Notes: generated by a model not told the origin, from the sequence alone. A DNA stretch of 64,000 bases from JBBSDP01 sp038240605 (GCA_038240605.1 JBBSDP010000013.1:32308-96307); one strand, 5' to 3'; positions 42,696 through 52,628 are shown, numbered from the stretch's first letter. Program-made: numbers and translations.

Positions 42696-45047
42696 ATGCA
42701 AAATCCAAAGCCTGCGTTCCTGCTGACCGCGCTCTCCTTTCTGGCTGGTTGCAACGGCGGCTCGACCTCAACAACCGCGCTGGCTCCGACCCCTGCAAGG
42801 TCATCGGAGAAGGTGTATCGCCCGGCCGTCTCGATCCACGAACCGGCTCCCGTCGATAACGCTCCTCACGTACTCGGCGAAATCACGCTGACGCCGTCGC
42901 CGCGCGAGATCGTGTTTTCCAACCGGTTGCTGACGATGCGATTCGATCGGAGCAACGGCGCGTGGACCGCGATGGAAGCCGCGGGCCTGGACGGAAGCCT
43001 GATCGCGCCAGGTAAGCCGGCCGCGGCGATTGACGTGCGAATTGACGGACGATGGATCGTCGAGTCCGAAGGCGCGACATTTCTGCGACATCGCTGGGCG
43101 GTTGACGAGCAGCGCGGCGGCGCCGCCTCATTGCAGATGGTGTACGGCGTCGTCGCGCGTCCTCCGGTCTCCTTCATTCCCGAGCGATGGAAGGATCGCG
43201 CGCCTGCCCCCGCCGACGCGTATGCGCCGCCTGAGAATTACGAGTTCGAGCTGGTGGTGAACTACACCCTGCTGCCCGGCCAGCGGCGTCTGGAACGCTT
43301 CGCCACGCTGACGCGCAACCTGAGCAAGGACTTCTTCCATTCCAGCTTTCGCCGGCTCGACGGTTTTCTCTTCATCCTGCCCTCGGCGGTCGTCGGCCGC
43401 TCGGCTGACTGCACGGTGGAGGTGCCCGGCCCAGTCTACACCTACAGCTTCATCGACGCCGGCACTCCGTACGACCAGCTCAGCAGCACCTACGTCGACT
43501 GCAAGACCGCTCCCGATCGCATCCCCGGAATCGTCGGCGTCGAGAATCGAGCCCGGCACACGACGCTTTCCAGTTGGGTCGATACGAAACGGCAGGTCGT
43601 CTACGAGCCGTACCTCAGCGGCGACGGAAAGCGAATCTCCATCTTGTTCCACGTCATGCGCAGCGACCGCCTGCCCGACCACGCGGTGGTGAACTCCGAC
43701 GTGCAGACCGTGGAGCTGACGTCCACCTTTCGCGATGCCCAGGCCGACCATGTCCGGGTGATCAGCCAGTCAATGCCCCTCAGCACCACCACGCCCGACT
43801 GGGTGCGCGAGATGGTCATCCTGGAGATGCTCCCCGGCTTCTATCCCGGCGGATTCAAAGGCGTCGCGGAACATCTGCCGTTCTATCGCGACATCGGTTT
43901 CAACACGCTTTACCTGCTTCCGCACTGGCTCGGCGGATACGCGAACATTGATCCGTACCAGGTCGATTCCGCGCTCGGCACACCGGAGGAATTGAAGGCG
44001 CTGGTGCGCAGGGCACACGAGTTGGGCATGCACGTGGTCTTCGACATGGTGATCCACGGCCTCGCCCCCGATTCTCCGGTCGTGAAGCAGCATCCGGAAT
44101 TTTTCACGCGGAACGAGCAAGGACTCATCGAGACGCATTTCAACTGGGGCAGCATCAATACCGATGTGGGCAGTCCCGCCTATCAGCAATACATGGCCGA
44201 CCTCGTCCGCCACGACGTTCGCGAATATGACATCGACGGCTACCGCGTCGACGCCAACAGCTACAAGACCCCCAACTGGGATCCGGCGTCCTCGCGCCGG
44301 CCGTGGGAATCGTCCAGTCCCGTTCCGCTGTTCCAGAAAATGTACGAGGCCATGCGACAGGAGAAGAAGGAGGTCGTCCTTTACAGCGAGATGTTCGGGC
44401 CCTGCTGGCACACCGTCAGCAACCTCGCCCAGGACGCGAATTGGGCAGTCGTGACCGATGTCCTGGGCCGCATGGATCAGGGCCTCATCACCGCCGCCAC
44501 GTATAAGGCCGGATTGGCCGAACTCCAGGATTCGCTACAGCCCGGCGTCAACCGGATCCGCTTTTGCCGCAACCACGACACCTGCTGGTTTTTCCCCAGG
44601 CATTACAAGGGGATGACCTCGCGGTTCCTGGCGCTCGACGCGGTCCATTTTTGTTTTGGTGTTCCGCTCGTCTTCGCGGGCGACCGACGTTTTCCGCCGA
44701 GTCTGGAAGAGAGCCCACAGGCTTGCGAGCATTATCGAAAGCTCATCGCGCTGCGCCGCAGGTTCCCCGAGCTGGCCGGGGGCCAGGTTCTGTTTCACGA
44801 GATCGAATGTGACAATCCGTGGATCTTCACGGGTCTCCGCCGCCTCGGCCAGGACACGACGCTTGTCGTCATTTCCCTCAGCGACAAGCCAGAGGCCGCG
44901 ACGCTGACTTTCCACCTGGACAACACGAAACTGGCGGGCCAGACGTTAACCGATCTGGCAAGCGGGACGAGCCAGACGCTACCGAGCACCGGTCCGACCT
45001 CGATCCAGGTCGCTCCCTTCGCCGTCTTGACCGGCCGGGTTCGATGA
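42696..45047 (+). CDS. GH13 alpha-amylase-family lipoprotein
   Basis: The 783-residue lipoprotein has the lipobox LSFLAGC near residue 19, a long beta-rich N-terminal region (about 50-360) with no recognised family, then a GH13 barrel. Barrel motifs are the catalytic Asp in IDGYRVDANSYK (near residue 518), the acid Glu in VLYSEMFGP (near 563) and NHD in FCRNHDTCWF (near 627). The strand-2 region (VVFDMVIHG) has His replacing the more usual VNH. A small beta domain ends the protein. It likely acts on extracellular alpha-glucans from the outer membrane. Confidence 0.87.
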   Translation: MQNPKPAFLLTALSFLAGCNGGSTSTTALAPTPARSSEKVYRPAVSIHEPAPVDNAPHVLGEITLTPSPREIVFSNRLLTMRFDRSNGAWTAMEAAGLDGSLIAPGKPAAAIDVRIDGRWIVESEGATFLRHRWAVDEQRGGAASLQMVYGVVARPPVSFIPERWKDRAPAPADAYAPPENYEFELVVNYTLLPGQRRLERFATLTRNLSKDFFHSSFRRLDGFLFILPSAVVGRSADCTVEVPGPVYTYSFIDAGTPYDQLSSTYVDCKTAPDRIPGIVGVENRARHTTLSSWVDTKRQVVYEPYLSGDGKRISILFHVMRSDRLPDHAVVNSDVQTVELTSTFRDAQADHVRVISQSMPLSTTTPDWVREMVILEMLPGFYPGGFKGVAEHLPFYRDIGFNTLYLLPHWLGGYANIDPYQVDSALGTPEELKALVRRAHELGMHVVFDMVIHGLAPDSPVVKQHPEFFTRNEQGLIETHFNWGSINTDVGSPAYQQYMADLVRHDVREYDIDGYRVDANSYKTPNWDPASSRRPWESSSPVPLFQKMYEAMRQEKKEVVLYSEMFGPCWHTVSNLAQDANWAVVTDVLGRMDQGLITAATYKAGLAELQDSLQPGVNRIRFCRNHDTCWFFPRHYKGMTSRFLALDAVHFCFGVPLVFAGDRRFPPSLEESPQACEHYRKLIALRRRFPELAGGQVLFHEIECDNPWIFTGLRRLGQDTTLVVISLSDKPEAATLTFHLDNTKLAGQTLTDLASGTSQTLPSTGPTSIQVAPFAVLTGRVR

Positions 45048-45060
45048 TAGACTGTCGCGC

Positions 45061-45807
45061 GTGGTCGGAACCCAACTGCTGCGGGACGTCCTGAACCTGT
45101 GCCTGCCCGCCGCCTGCGCCGCCTGTACCAACGCCGCAACGACGAACACCTTTCTCTGCCCAACATGTGATGGCAGCCTCTTGCGCCTCGAGCGCGCCCC
45201 CGCCTGTCCGCGATGCGCGATGCCGCTCGCCGAGCGCGGCGCGCCCTGCCCCTACTGTCGCGGCAAAGGCGTGCCACATTTCGAGCACGTGGCGGCACTG
45301 GGGAAATTCGATGATCCGATCAAGCACCTCGTGCACCAGATGAAGTACCGCCGTCGCTGGACGATCGCCGACCACCTCGGCCAACGGCTCGCCGCCAGCG
45401 AGCAGGCCAGGCCGTTGCTCGCCAACACAGACTGTCTTCTGCCCGTTCCCCTTCACCGATTTCGACGGATCAACCGCGGCTTCAATCAGGCGGATTTGAT
45501 CGCACAGGCGATCGGGAGGGTCTGGAAACTCCCCGTCGTGCGGCCCGTCCGCCGGGTGCGAAACACCGAAACGCAAACGCACCTGCACTCCCGGGAGCGC
45601 CGGATCGAAAACCTCCGCGGCGCCTTCCGTCTCCGGCGTCCGCGCGACATTGAAAGCCGCCGTGTGCTGGTGATCGACGACGTCATGACGTCCGGCGCCA
45701 CATTGCAAACGCTGGCACGCGCGCTCTCCGCCGCCCGCCCGACCAGCATGAGCGCCCTGGTCGTCGCCATCGCCGACCCGCGCGGTCGGCAGTTCCAGGG
45801 CATCTGA
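45061..45807 (+). CDS. comF: ComF-family amidophosphoribosyltransferase-like protein
   Basis: The 248-residue protein has the N-terminal double zinc-finger region (CLPAACAACTN; CPRCAMPLAERGAPCPYC) and a PRTase domain with PVPLHRFRRINRGFNQADLI and the PRPP loop VLVIDDVMTSGATL. Classical ComF is linked to DNA uptake, but many relatives lack known roles. It starts with GTG, 13 bases after the GH13 gene, so the two are likely co-transcribed. Confidence 0.88.
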   Translation: MVGTQLLRDVLNLCLPAACAACTNAATTNTFLCPTCDGSLLRLERAPACPRCAMPLAERGAPCPYCRGKGVPHFEHVAALGKFDDPIKHLVHQMKYRRRWTIADHLGQRLAASEQARPLLANTDCLLPVPLHRFRRINRGFNQADLIAQAIGRVWKLPVVRPVRRVRNTETQTHLHSRERRIENLRGAFRLRRPRDIESRRVLVIDDVMTSGATLQTLARALSAARPTSMSALVVAIADPRGRQFQGI

Positions 45808-45899
45808 GGTCATCGCCCTTCGGATCAATTCAATTCCCATGCGGGGTCGGCAAGCCCAAAGGCTCCGCGGACCCGTAAATCAGCCTGAAAAGGCAGCGT

Positions 45900-45928
45900 T
45901 TGCCGCCATCGCCCCCGGCCTCTAAAAT
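45900..45928 (+). promoter_or_regulatory. Putative lipA promoter
   Basis: TTGCCG (45900-45905) and TAAAAT (45923-45928) with a 17-base spacer lie 21 bases before the lipA ATG. Confidence 0.4.
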
Positions 45929-45949
45929 GCGGTTCGACGCAGTCGGTCT

Positions 45950-46852
45950 ATGTCTTACTCATTGAGTCAACTCACGTCCCCCGCCGACGGCCTCCCCGCC
46001 GGCCGCAAGCCCTCCTGGCTCAAGATGAAAATGCCGGGCGGCGAAGGATATTCGCGCCTCCTCAAGCTGGTGAACGACGAACGGCTGCACACGGTCTGCC
46101 AATCCGCCAAGTGCCCCAACATGGGTGAGTGCTGGTCGGCCGGGACCGCGACACTGATGATTCTCGGTGACGTATGCACCCGCTCCTGCGGCTTCTGCCA
46201 CATCGCCACCGGCCGGCCTCCCACCCTCGACCTCGACGAGCCGGCCCGCGTCGGCAAAGCGGTGGCAGCGATGGGGCTCAAGCACACCGTCATTACCAGC
46301 GTCAATCGAGACGAGCTGCCGGACGGCGGCGCCGCCGTGTGGGCTGAAACGATCCGGCAAGTTCGCCTCCAGTCGCCCGGGACGAGCGTCGAGGTTCTCA
46401 TTCCCGATTTTTGTGGTGACTGGGGCGCGCTACAGCAGGTGCTGGATGAAAAGCCGGAGATCCTCAACCACAACATGGAGACGGTGCCGCGTCTCTACAC
46501 GCAGGTGCGGCCGCAGGCGAAGTATCACCGGTCCCTGAAGCTGCTACAGATTTCGGCTCAGCAGGGATTGGTGACCAAGACCGGCATGATGCTGGGCCTG
46601 GGCGAGACCGCCGACGAGATCGAATCGGTGATGGACGACCTGATCTCGATCGGCTGCCAGATCCTCACGCTCGGCCAGTACCTCCAACCGACGGCCCAGC
46701 ACCTCCCCGTGATTCGCTGGGTCCATCCCGACGAGTTCGCCGCATGGAAGCAGCGCGGCGAGTCGAAGGGCCTGCGCCACGTCGAATCCGGACCCCTCGT
46801 CCGCAGCAGTTACCACGCCGAAAAGCAGGTAGCGCTCGCCGGCGCCGTCTGA
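45950..46852 (+). CDS. lipA: Lipoyl synthase
   Basis: This 300-residue radical-SAM enzyme inserts two sulfurs into protein-bound octanoate. Both iron-sulfur clusters are visible: the auxiliary CxxxxCxxxxxC set (Cys50, 55, 61, CQSAKCPNMGEC) and the radical-SAM CxxxCxxC (Cys76, 80, 83, CTRSCGFC). The usual GIN-like end is VRSSYHAEKQV, with the Arg-Ser-Ser-Tyr motif that donates a cluster ligand Ser. It serves lipoylated GcvH from this window. It is followed after 92 bases by the DUF255 gene. Confidence 0.96.
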   Translation: MSYSLSQLTSPADGLPAGRKPSWLKMKMPGGEGYSRLLKLVNDERLHTVCQSAKCPNMGECWSAGTATLMILGDVCTRSCGFCHIATGRPPTLDLDEPARVGKAVAAMGLKHTVITSVNRDELPDGGAAVWAETIRQVRLQSPGTSVEVLIPDFCGDWGALQQVLDEKPEILNHNMETVPRLYTQVRPQAKYHRSLKLLQISAQQGLVTKTGMMLGLGETADEIESVMDDLISIGCQILTLGQYLQPTAQHLPVIRWVHPDEFAAWKQRGESKGLRHVESGPLVRSSYHAEKQVALAGAV

Positions 46853-46944
46853 GCAACGCAGTCATCGATTCACAATCGATCGAATCGGAATACAAACTGC
46901 CTTCCGACGGGTTATACGAACACCTGACTGGCGAAAGGCGCTGC

Positions 46945-48765
46945 ATGTTCCCCTTTGCACGATTGATCTGCTTAATAGCTCTTTCCCTGTTTCTTGCGCC
47001 CGCCGTATCGAACGCCGCTGACCACGCAACCGCCTCCACCCAGCCGAACGCTTCCGGCATTGCCTGGCAACCCTGGTCGGACGCCGTCTTCGCACAGGCG
47101 AAAATAGAACACAAGTTCATCCTGATGGACCTCGAGGCGGTCTGGTGTCATTGGTGCCACGTGATGGACGAGGTCACATACCGCGACCCCGACGTCATCC
47201 GCCTCGTGCGGGAGAAGTACATCGCCGTGAAGGTCGATCAGGACTCGCGGCCCGACATTTCCAATCGTTACGAAGACTACGGCTGGCCGGCGACCGTCGT
47301 CTTCAACGCCGACGGCGGAGAGATCGTGAAGCGGCAGGGATATCTCCCGCCTCGCCCGATGGCGCGGATGCTCCAGGCGATCATCGACGACCCGACGCCC
47401 GGCCCATCGGTGCGCAAAGAGAAGCGGATCGATTTCAGCCTTGAATCATCACTCGCCCCGGCGCTGCGCACGGCGACGGAGGAGCGACTCGCCAAGGCGT
47501 ACGATTTGAAGCTCGGGGGCTGGGGGACCGTCCACAAGTTCGTCGACTGGGACGCCGTGGAATACATGATCCGGCGTTCCAGCGCCGGCGACGAGGCCGC
47601 GGGCCAGCGCGCGAGACAGACGCTCACGGCCGGTCTCAAGCTGATCGATCCGGTGTGGGGCGGCGTGTACCAATATTCTGTTGAGGGAGACTGGGACCAC
47701 GCCCACTTTGAAAAGCTCGCCCAGTTCCAGTCGGAAATTCTCCGGGTGTACGCGCTGGGGTGGGTGACGTTCCACGATCCGGCGTACCTCAAGGCATCGC
47801 AGGACATCCGCCGTTACCTTAACTCGTTCCTGCGCGATGCCGAGGGCGGCGCCTATTTCGTCAGCCAGGATGCGGACCTGCACGAAGGGGAGTATGCGGA
47901 AAAGTATTTCGCGCTTGACGACGCCGGCCGCCGCCGCGAAGGCATCCCGCGCGTCGATCGCCACGTTTACGCGCGCGAGAACGGCTGGGTGATCCGCGGG
48001 CTGGCCGACGCCTACGCCTGGACCGGAGACGCCGACATGCGCGCCGATGCCGAGCGGGCGGCGGCATGGATTGGGACGCACCGAGCGATGCCGACCGGGG
48101 GCTTTCACCATGACGACCACGACGTCGCCGGTCCCTATCTCGGCGACTCGCTGGCGATGGGTCGTGCGTTCCTGCACCTCTATGAGGTGACCGCTGGCCG
48201 GGCCTGGCTGGCCAAGGCAGAATCGGCAGCACGTTTCATCGGCGCCAGCTTCGGTCCCGCTGATGCGCCGGGATTTCCGACTGCCGCGCCGTCGTCCGAC
48301 GCGTCAACGAACAAGCCGCGCCCGCAGGTGGATGAAAACGTCGCCGCCGTGCGGTTCTTCAACCTCCTGTTTCGCTACACCGCAATGCCCGAGTACCAGG
48401 CGATGGCGCAGCGCGCGATGCGTTTCCTCGCTACGCCGCAGGTAATCGAAGGTCGCGGATTCTTCGTCGCGGGCATCCTGCTGGCAGACAACGAGGTGAA
48501 TAGAGAACCGCTGCACGTCACCGTGATCGGCGGCAAGTCGGACCCCATTGCGGACCAATTGTTTCACACGGCCCGCGGTACGCCGACCAGCTACCGCCGA
48601 ATCGAATGGTGGGACACCGCCGAGGGTCCACTGCCCAACGCCGACGTGCAGTACCCCAAGCTCAAGTCTCCCGCTGCATTTCTCTGTACCGACGGCGCCT
48701 GTTCATCGCCGATCGCGGCGCCGGCGGCGCTCGCTAAACGCCTCGGCTCTAGCCCTGGCCGATGA
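46945..48765 (+). CDS. Exported DUF255/thioredoxin-fold protein (YyaL/SPATA20-like)
   Basis: The 606-residue protein has a signal peptide (LICLIALSLFLAPAVSNA) and a thioredoxin-like domain with the active-site region EAVWCHWCHVMDEVTY near residue 65 (CxxC). An alpha/alpha-barrel-like region follows, with FVDWDAVEYMIRR, VDRHVYARENGWVIRGLADA and ENVAAVRFFNLL. This matches DUF255 of the YyaL/SPATA20 type, whose function is unclear. Planctomycete versions are often secreted, as here. The ATG at 46945 is chosen because it opens the signal peptide, with AAAGG upstream. Confidence 0.86.
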   Translation: MFPFARLICLIALSLFLAPAVSNAADHATASTQPNASGIAWQPWSDAVFAQAKIEHKFILMDLEAVWCHWCHVMDEVTYRDPDVIRLVREKYIAVKVDQDSRPDISNRYEDYGWPATVVFNADGGEIVKRQGYLPPRPMARMLQAIIDDPTPGPSVRKEKRIDFSLESSLAPALRTATEERLAKAYDLKLGGWGTVHKFVDWDAVEYMIRRSSAGDEAAGQRARQTLTAGLKLIDPVWGGVYQYSVEGDWDHAHFEKLAQFQSEILRVYALGWVTFHDPAYLKASQDIRRYLNSFLRDAEGGAYFVSQDADLHEGEYAEKYFALDDAGRRREGIPRVDRHVYARENGWVIRGLADAYAWTGDADMRADAERAAAWIGTHRAMPTGGFHHDDHDVAGPYLGDSLAMGRAFLHLYEVTAGRAWLAKAESAARFIGASFGPADAPGFPTAAPSSDASTNKPRPQVDENVAAVRFFNLLFRYTAMPEYQAMAQRAMRFLATPQVIEGRGFFVAGILLADNEVNREPLHVTVIGGKSDPIADQLFHTARGTPTSYRRIEWWDTAEGPLPNADVQYPKLKSPAAFLCTDGACSSPIAAPAALAKRLGSSPGR

Positions 48766-48876
48766 GGATGTTGCGTAGAAATTGGGAGACATCAAACGAG
48801 CGCTCGCCGGCCAAACCCTCTACCACCCCCATCCGATCTTCCTTATCATCCTCCCGTTTCACAGGGAGGTGCGCGC

Positions 48877-50142
48877 GTGACACTGGGACGACGTCGATTC
48901 TTTTCCGCTTGGCCATTGACCGCGTGCCTGGCCCTCTGCTGCCTGCCCGGCTGCCGGCCCAAGCAACCGCCGGTCGCCGCACACGTGGACTATTCCGCTC
49001 CGCTTCCGCCCGGCGAACTAGCGCTGCGGAAGATTCCGCCGGAGCAGTACCCAGATTTCTCGGCGGGGCTGGCCGGTGCAAACATCAATGACCTCCGGCG
49101 TGCGATCGACAACAGTCTCGTCTATCTGGACCATCCGGGAAGCACACGCGGTTATCCTTACCTGGACATCACGCACGATCGCGCCATCGCCTCCCTCCGG
49201 GCATTTCGGGCCCTGCTCGATCAGAATCCGCCGGTGCCTGCCGACCGTTTGAATGCTTTGATCGCCGAGCGTTTTGAGGTTTACCAGAGCATCGGCGCGC
49301 CCGCGCCGGCCGGCGATGGTTACACCGGCCGCGTCCTCTTCACCGGCTACTTCACGCCCACGTACGATGCGAGCCTCACCCGCGGTGGGCCGTACCAGTG
49401 GCCCATATACAAGCGGCCGGCGGACCTGATTTCAGACGAGACCGGCGAAGGGGCGGGTCGGCGCACGCCCGATGGCAGCGTTGTGCCGTACTACACCCGC
49501 CGAGAAGTTGAGAGCGGCGCCCTCGCGGGCCAGGAGCTGGCTTGGGTCGCCAGCCGGTGGAACGCGTACGTCATCACCATTCAGGGATCGGCACGGCTCC
49601 GTTTGCCCATCGGAAAGATTTTTGAGGTCGGCTACGCCGGCACCAATGGCCGCGAGTACACGAGCCCGGGCGGGAAGATGATTCAGGACAAGGTGATCGC
49701 CAGGGAGCAGATCAACTTTCAAACGCTCAAGCAATACTTCGATGCGCATCCCGAGGCGATGGATACGTATCTGTGGCAGAACGAACGCACCGTATTCTTC
49801 ACCGAGCGTCCCGGCGGGCCATTCGGCGCGCTCAACGTTCCGGTGACACCCTTCTGCTCGATCGCCACCGATAAGAAGGTCTATCCGCCGGCCATGCTGG
49901 CCTTCATCTCAGTTCCGATCCCGCGTTCGGAAGATCGATTCCCGGGCTCGGGCTCGACGGGATTCACGTCGTCTGGCGATACCCGTCCGTTCAGTGGTTT
50001 CCTGCTCGACCAGGACCGCGGCGGCGCGATTCGATCGGCCGGTCGGTGTGACATCTACATGGGCATTGGCGAACACGCCGAACAAACCGCCGGCCATCAA
50101 CTGAACCCTGGCTCGATGTATTACCTGGCCGTGAAGCAATGA
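48877..50142 (+). CDS. mltA: MltA-type lytic murein transglycosylase lipoprotein
   Basis: The 421-residue lipoprotein (lipobox CCLPGC) has MltA-domain blocks: GYFTPTYDASLTRGG, ITIQGSARLRLPIGKIFEVG, YAGTNGREYTS, FFTERPGGPFGALNVP, and the 3D-like FLLDQDRGGAIRSAGRCDIY with the catalytic Asp region. It cleaves the glycan strands of peptidoglycan at the outer membrane. The start is GTG with GGGAGG 8 bases upstream. Confidence 0.9.
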   Translation: MTLGRRRFFSAWPLTACLALCCLPGCRPKQPPVAAHVDYSAPLPPGELALRKIPPEQYPDFSAGLAGANINDLRRAIDNSLVYLDHPGSTRGYPYLDITHDRAIASLRAFRALLDQNPPVPADRLNALIAERFEVYQSIGAPAPAGDGYTGRVLFTGYFTPTYDASLTRGGPYQWPIYKRPADLISDETGEGAGRRTPDGSVVPYYTRREVESGALAGQELAWVASRWNAYVITIQGSARLRLPIGKIFEVGYAGTNGREYTSPGGKMIQDKVIAREQINFQTLKQYFDAHPEAMDTYLWQNERTVFFTERPGGPFGALNVPVTPFCSIATDKKVYPPAMLAFISVPIPRSEDRFPGSGSTGFTSSGDTRPFSGFLLDQDRGGAIRSAGRCDIYMGIGEHAEQTAGHQLNPGSMYYLAVKQ

Positions 50143-50197
50143 TGCGATGGGCAGTGTGCTATGATGCTACCGCCCTCGATCCCAGGAGCCAAGCACA

Positions 50198-51352
50198 CTG
50201 AATCGCGCCGACAACAACCCGGCAGCCCTTTCTCGTCGTCGGCTCATGGTTCGAGCGGCCGCGGTCGGGGCCGGCGCACTGCTCTGTTCATCCCTGGCGC
50301 CGGCGCAACCGACGGGCACCTCCATGGCGCCGTTTCTCGGAGAGCTGAAAACGCTCCGCGATTCGGTCGTGCAACGCCTCAGCCAACTCCTCGCCGCCGA
50401 TCGCCTTGCCCGCGAGGACGGCTACCTCTACACGATCGACGCCGCCCAGGCGCTGATCTGTTTCGCGCTGGCAAAGAATGCGGACGATTATGGCAAACTC
50501 CGCGAGCATTGCCTGAAGAAACTGATCGTCGAGGGGAAGGATGACCCGTATTGCCGAGGGTTCGTCGGATGGCGCTACAAGGCGGGTGAGCCGATCGACG
50601 CCAGCGGGACCACCGAAGGGTTGCGCGTCGCGCGCGGCTTCTGGCTGGGGGCCAAAGCGTTTGGCCGGGCGGAGGACGCCGAGACGGCGCGGGTCGTGCT
50701 GCACGGATATGCGCACCACGCGATCGTCGATCAGGACGTCTGGATCATTCGCAACTATTTCACGTTCAAAACACGATCCTTCGCGCCCGATTCGTACCTC
50801 GTGGACTATGACCCGGACTTCGTGCGCCTCGTGGCGGAAGCGACGGCGGACGAGGAACTCAAACCCGTCGCTACGAAGAGTTCCGCCCTGATCGGGAAAG
50901 CGGCCGCGCCGTGCGGACTGCTGTATGACCTGGTGAAGCCGGACCTCAAAACGCTCTATCCCTTGCTGGACATTTACACCTTTTCCCCCAACGACGTGAT
51001 CGGCATCGCCGGCAGCGCGACGACTGCCCTTGGCATCACGACGCACGATCCCGCCCTGGCACGGCGCGTCCTGACGTTCTGCATCAGCCGGTTCGGCGAA
51101 CTGCGACGCTATTACTACGGCCGAACGGGCGAAGCCGTAAACGACACGGCGGCCGCGGCATTCGAATACACGAGCCTAGCCCGGCTGGCGGCGCAGCTTG
51201 ACGATGAGGTGGCCGCGGCACGGGTGGTCCAGCGCGCCCTGGTCGAGTGGCAGTGGCTCCTCGGACAAGGCGCGTCGCCCTCCTCGTTTATCCTGACCGA
51301 GCTGTACCTCTGCCTCGATGCACTGCTGAGCATGTCATCGACGCGCCGCTGA
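50198..51352 (+). CDS. Tat-exported helical protein of unknown function, probable CTG start
   Basis: The first canonical start (ATG 50246) would cut a twin-arginine signal (LSRRRLMVRAAAVGAGALLC) in half. Upstream in frame a CTG at 50198 has AGGAG 10 bases before it and gives a full Tat N-terminus (NRADNNPAALSRRRLM), so it is the preferred start (384 residues). The mature protein is largely helical, with an alpha/alpha-toroid feel (DAAQALICFALAKNADDYGK; EDAETARVVLHGYAHHAIVD). No glycosidase acid residues could be assigned. It lies between MltA and lpxD on the same strand. Confidence 0.65.
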   Translation: MNRADNNPAALSRRRLMVRAAAVGAGALLCSSLAPAQPTGTSMAPFLGELKTLRDSVVQRLSQLLAADRLAREDGYLYTIDAAQALICFALAKNADDYGKLREHCLKKLIVEGKDDPYCRGFVGWRYKAGEPIDASGTTEGLRVARGFWLGAKAFGRAEDAETARVVLHGYAHHAIVDQDVWIIRNYFTFKTRSFAPDSYLVDYDPDFVRLVAEATADEELKPVATKSSALIGKAAAPCGLLYDLVKPDLKTLYPLLDIYTFSPNDVIGIAGSATTALGITTHDPALARRVLTFCISRFGELRRYYYGRTGEAVNDTAAAAFEYTSLARLAAQLDDEVAAARVVQRALVEWQWLLGQGASPSSFILTELYLCLDALLSMSSTRR

Positions 51353-51455
51353 CGATTTCCGCAATACGGCATCGCGTTGTAAATCGCCGCGACCACTTCC
51401 AAAGCCGATCGCCCCCGCGGGAGGTCGGGCGATCGATCGGTTATCATTCCCGCCC

Positions 51456-52487
51456 GTGAAACTTACCCTCAATGAACTGGCCGCCGTCGTCGAGGCGGAG
51501 GTGGTTGGCGATGGCAGTATCGCGATCGATTCTGCCGCCTCGCTGGAGGAAGCCCGAGCGGGACAGCTCAGTTTCCTCTCCAACCCGAAATACGTGCCGC
51601 TGCTGGAAACCACCTGCGCATCGGCGGTGGTCGTTTCCCCGGGCGTCGGCAGCAACAACAACCGCGTTGCCCTGCTCCGCAGCAAAGACCCGTACTACAG
51701 CTTTGCCCTGGCGGTCGTGAAACTGCACGGCCTCCGCAAACACCCCCACGCGGGAATTCATCCCGGCGCCCATGTCGATCCCGCCGCCGCTATCGGAGAG
51801 GGCACGGTCATTTACCCGGGCGTTTACGTGGGGCCGCGGGCGAAGGTCGGACGGGACTGCATCCTCTATCCCAATGTCGTGATCTACGACGAATGCATCC
51901 TCGGCGACCGCGTCACCATCCACGCCAACACGACGATCGGCGTCGACGGTTACGGCTTCGCGACACACCGAAACGCCGACGGCGTCCCGGTCCACCACAA
52001 GATCCCCCAGATCGGCATCGTGATCATCGAAGACGATGTGGAGATCGGCGCCAACTGCGCCATCAGCCGGGCGGCGCTGGCCAGCACGGTCATCGGCCGG
52101 GGAAGCAAGCTGGGGGAGCTCATCGCGATCGGTCACGGAACCCGGCTCGGCGCACACTGCCTGCTGGTGTCCCAGGTCGGTATCGCCGGCAGCGTCATGA
52201 TCGGCCACCACGTGACGATGGCGGGCCAGGTGGGCGTTGCAGGCCACCTGAAGATCGGCGACGGTGTCACGATCGCCGCACAGTCGGGCGTGATGACCGA
52301 CATCCCCCCGCAATCCACGATGATCGGCGCGCCGGCCATGCCCGCCACGCACGCCCGGCGCGTCTACCTCTATTTCACCCAGCTCCCCGCGCTCGCCGAC
52401 CGCATCAAGAAGCTGGAACAGCAGGTGGCAGAGTTGGGTGTGGAAGGTAATGGGGAAGGGGAAGGGGAAGGAAAAAGTAAAAAGTAA
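51456..52487 (+). CDS. lpxD: UDP-3-O-acylglucosamine N-acyltransferase (lipid A synthesis)
   Basis: The 343-residue protein has the uridine-binding N-terminal domain (SFLSNPKYVPLLETTCASAV) and a left-handed beta-helix of hexapeptide repeats (IHPGAHVDPAAAIGEGTVIY, IGVDGYGFATH, IAIGHGTRLGAHCLLVSQVG). The catalytic His region is also present. It adds the second acyl chain in lipid A. It starts with GTG. The last 15 residues (EGNGEGEGEGKSKK) are encoded by a GA-rich intergenic-type repeat rather than family sequence. Confidence 0.93.
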   Translation: MKLTLNELAAVVEAEVVGDGSIAIDSAASLEEARAGQLSFLSNPKYVPLLETTCASAVVVSPGVGSNNNRVALLRSKDPYYSFALAVVKLHGLRKHPHAGIHPGAHVDPAAAIGEGTVIYPGVYVGPRAKVGRDCILYPNVVIYDECILGDRVTIHANTTIGVDGYGFATHRNADGVPVHHKIPQIGIVIIEDDVEIGANCAISRAALASTVIGRGSKLGELIAIGHGTRLGAHCLLVSQVGIAGSVMIGHHVTMAGQVGVAGHLKIGDGVTIAAQSGVMTDIPPQSTMIGAPAMPATHARRVYLYFTQLPALADRIKKLEQQVAELGVEGNGEGEGEGKSKK

Positions 52488-52628
52488 AAGTGCAAAAGGT
52501 AAGAGGGTGTGCCGCTGTGGGGTCAGGGAGATGACGATCGGGATTTTTCCTTTTTCCTTTTTCCTTTTTCCTTTTTCCTTTTTCCTTTTTACTTTTTCCT
52601 TCCCAGCTCTTACTTCTCAGCTTTTACT
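52448..52628. repeat. Inverted low-complexity array of CTTTTTCC / GGAAAAAG units
   Basis: GGGGAAGGGGAAGGAAAAAG and AAAAAGTAAAAAGTAAAAG units (52450-52492) are complementary to the TTTTTCCTTTTTCCTTTTTC block at 52548-52608. The array covers the end of lpxD and the leader of the ABC-F gene. Confidence 0.75.

Noticed and set aside
52540..52610. CRISPR-like periodicity in the CTTTTTCC array
   Set aside because: The units are 6-7 bases in direct tandem with no unique spacers. This is low-complexity repeat, not a CRISPR array.
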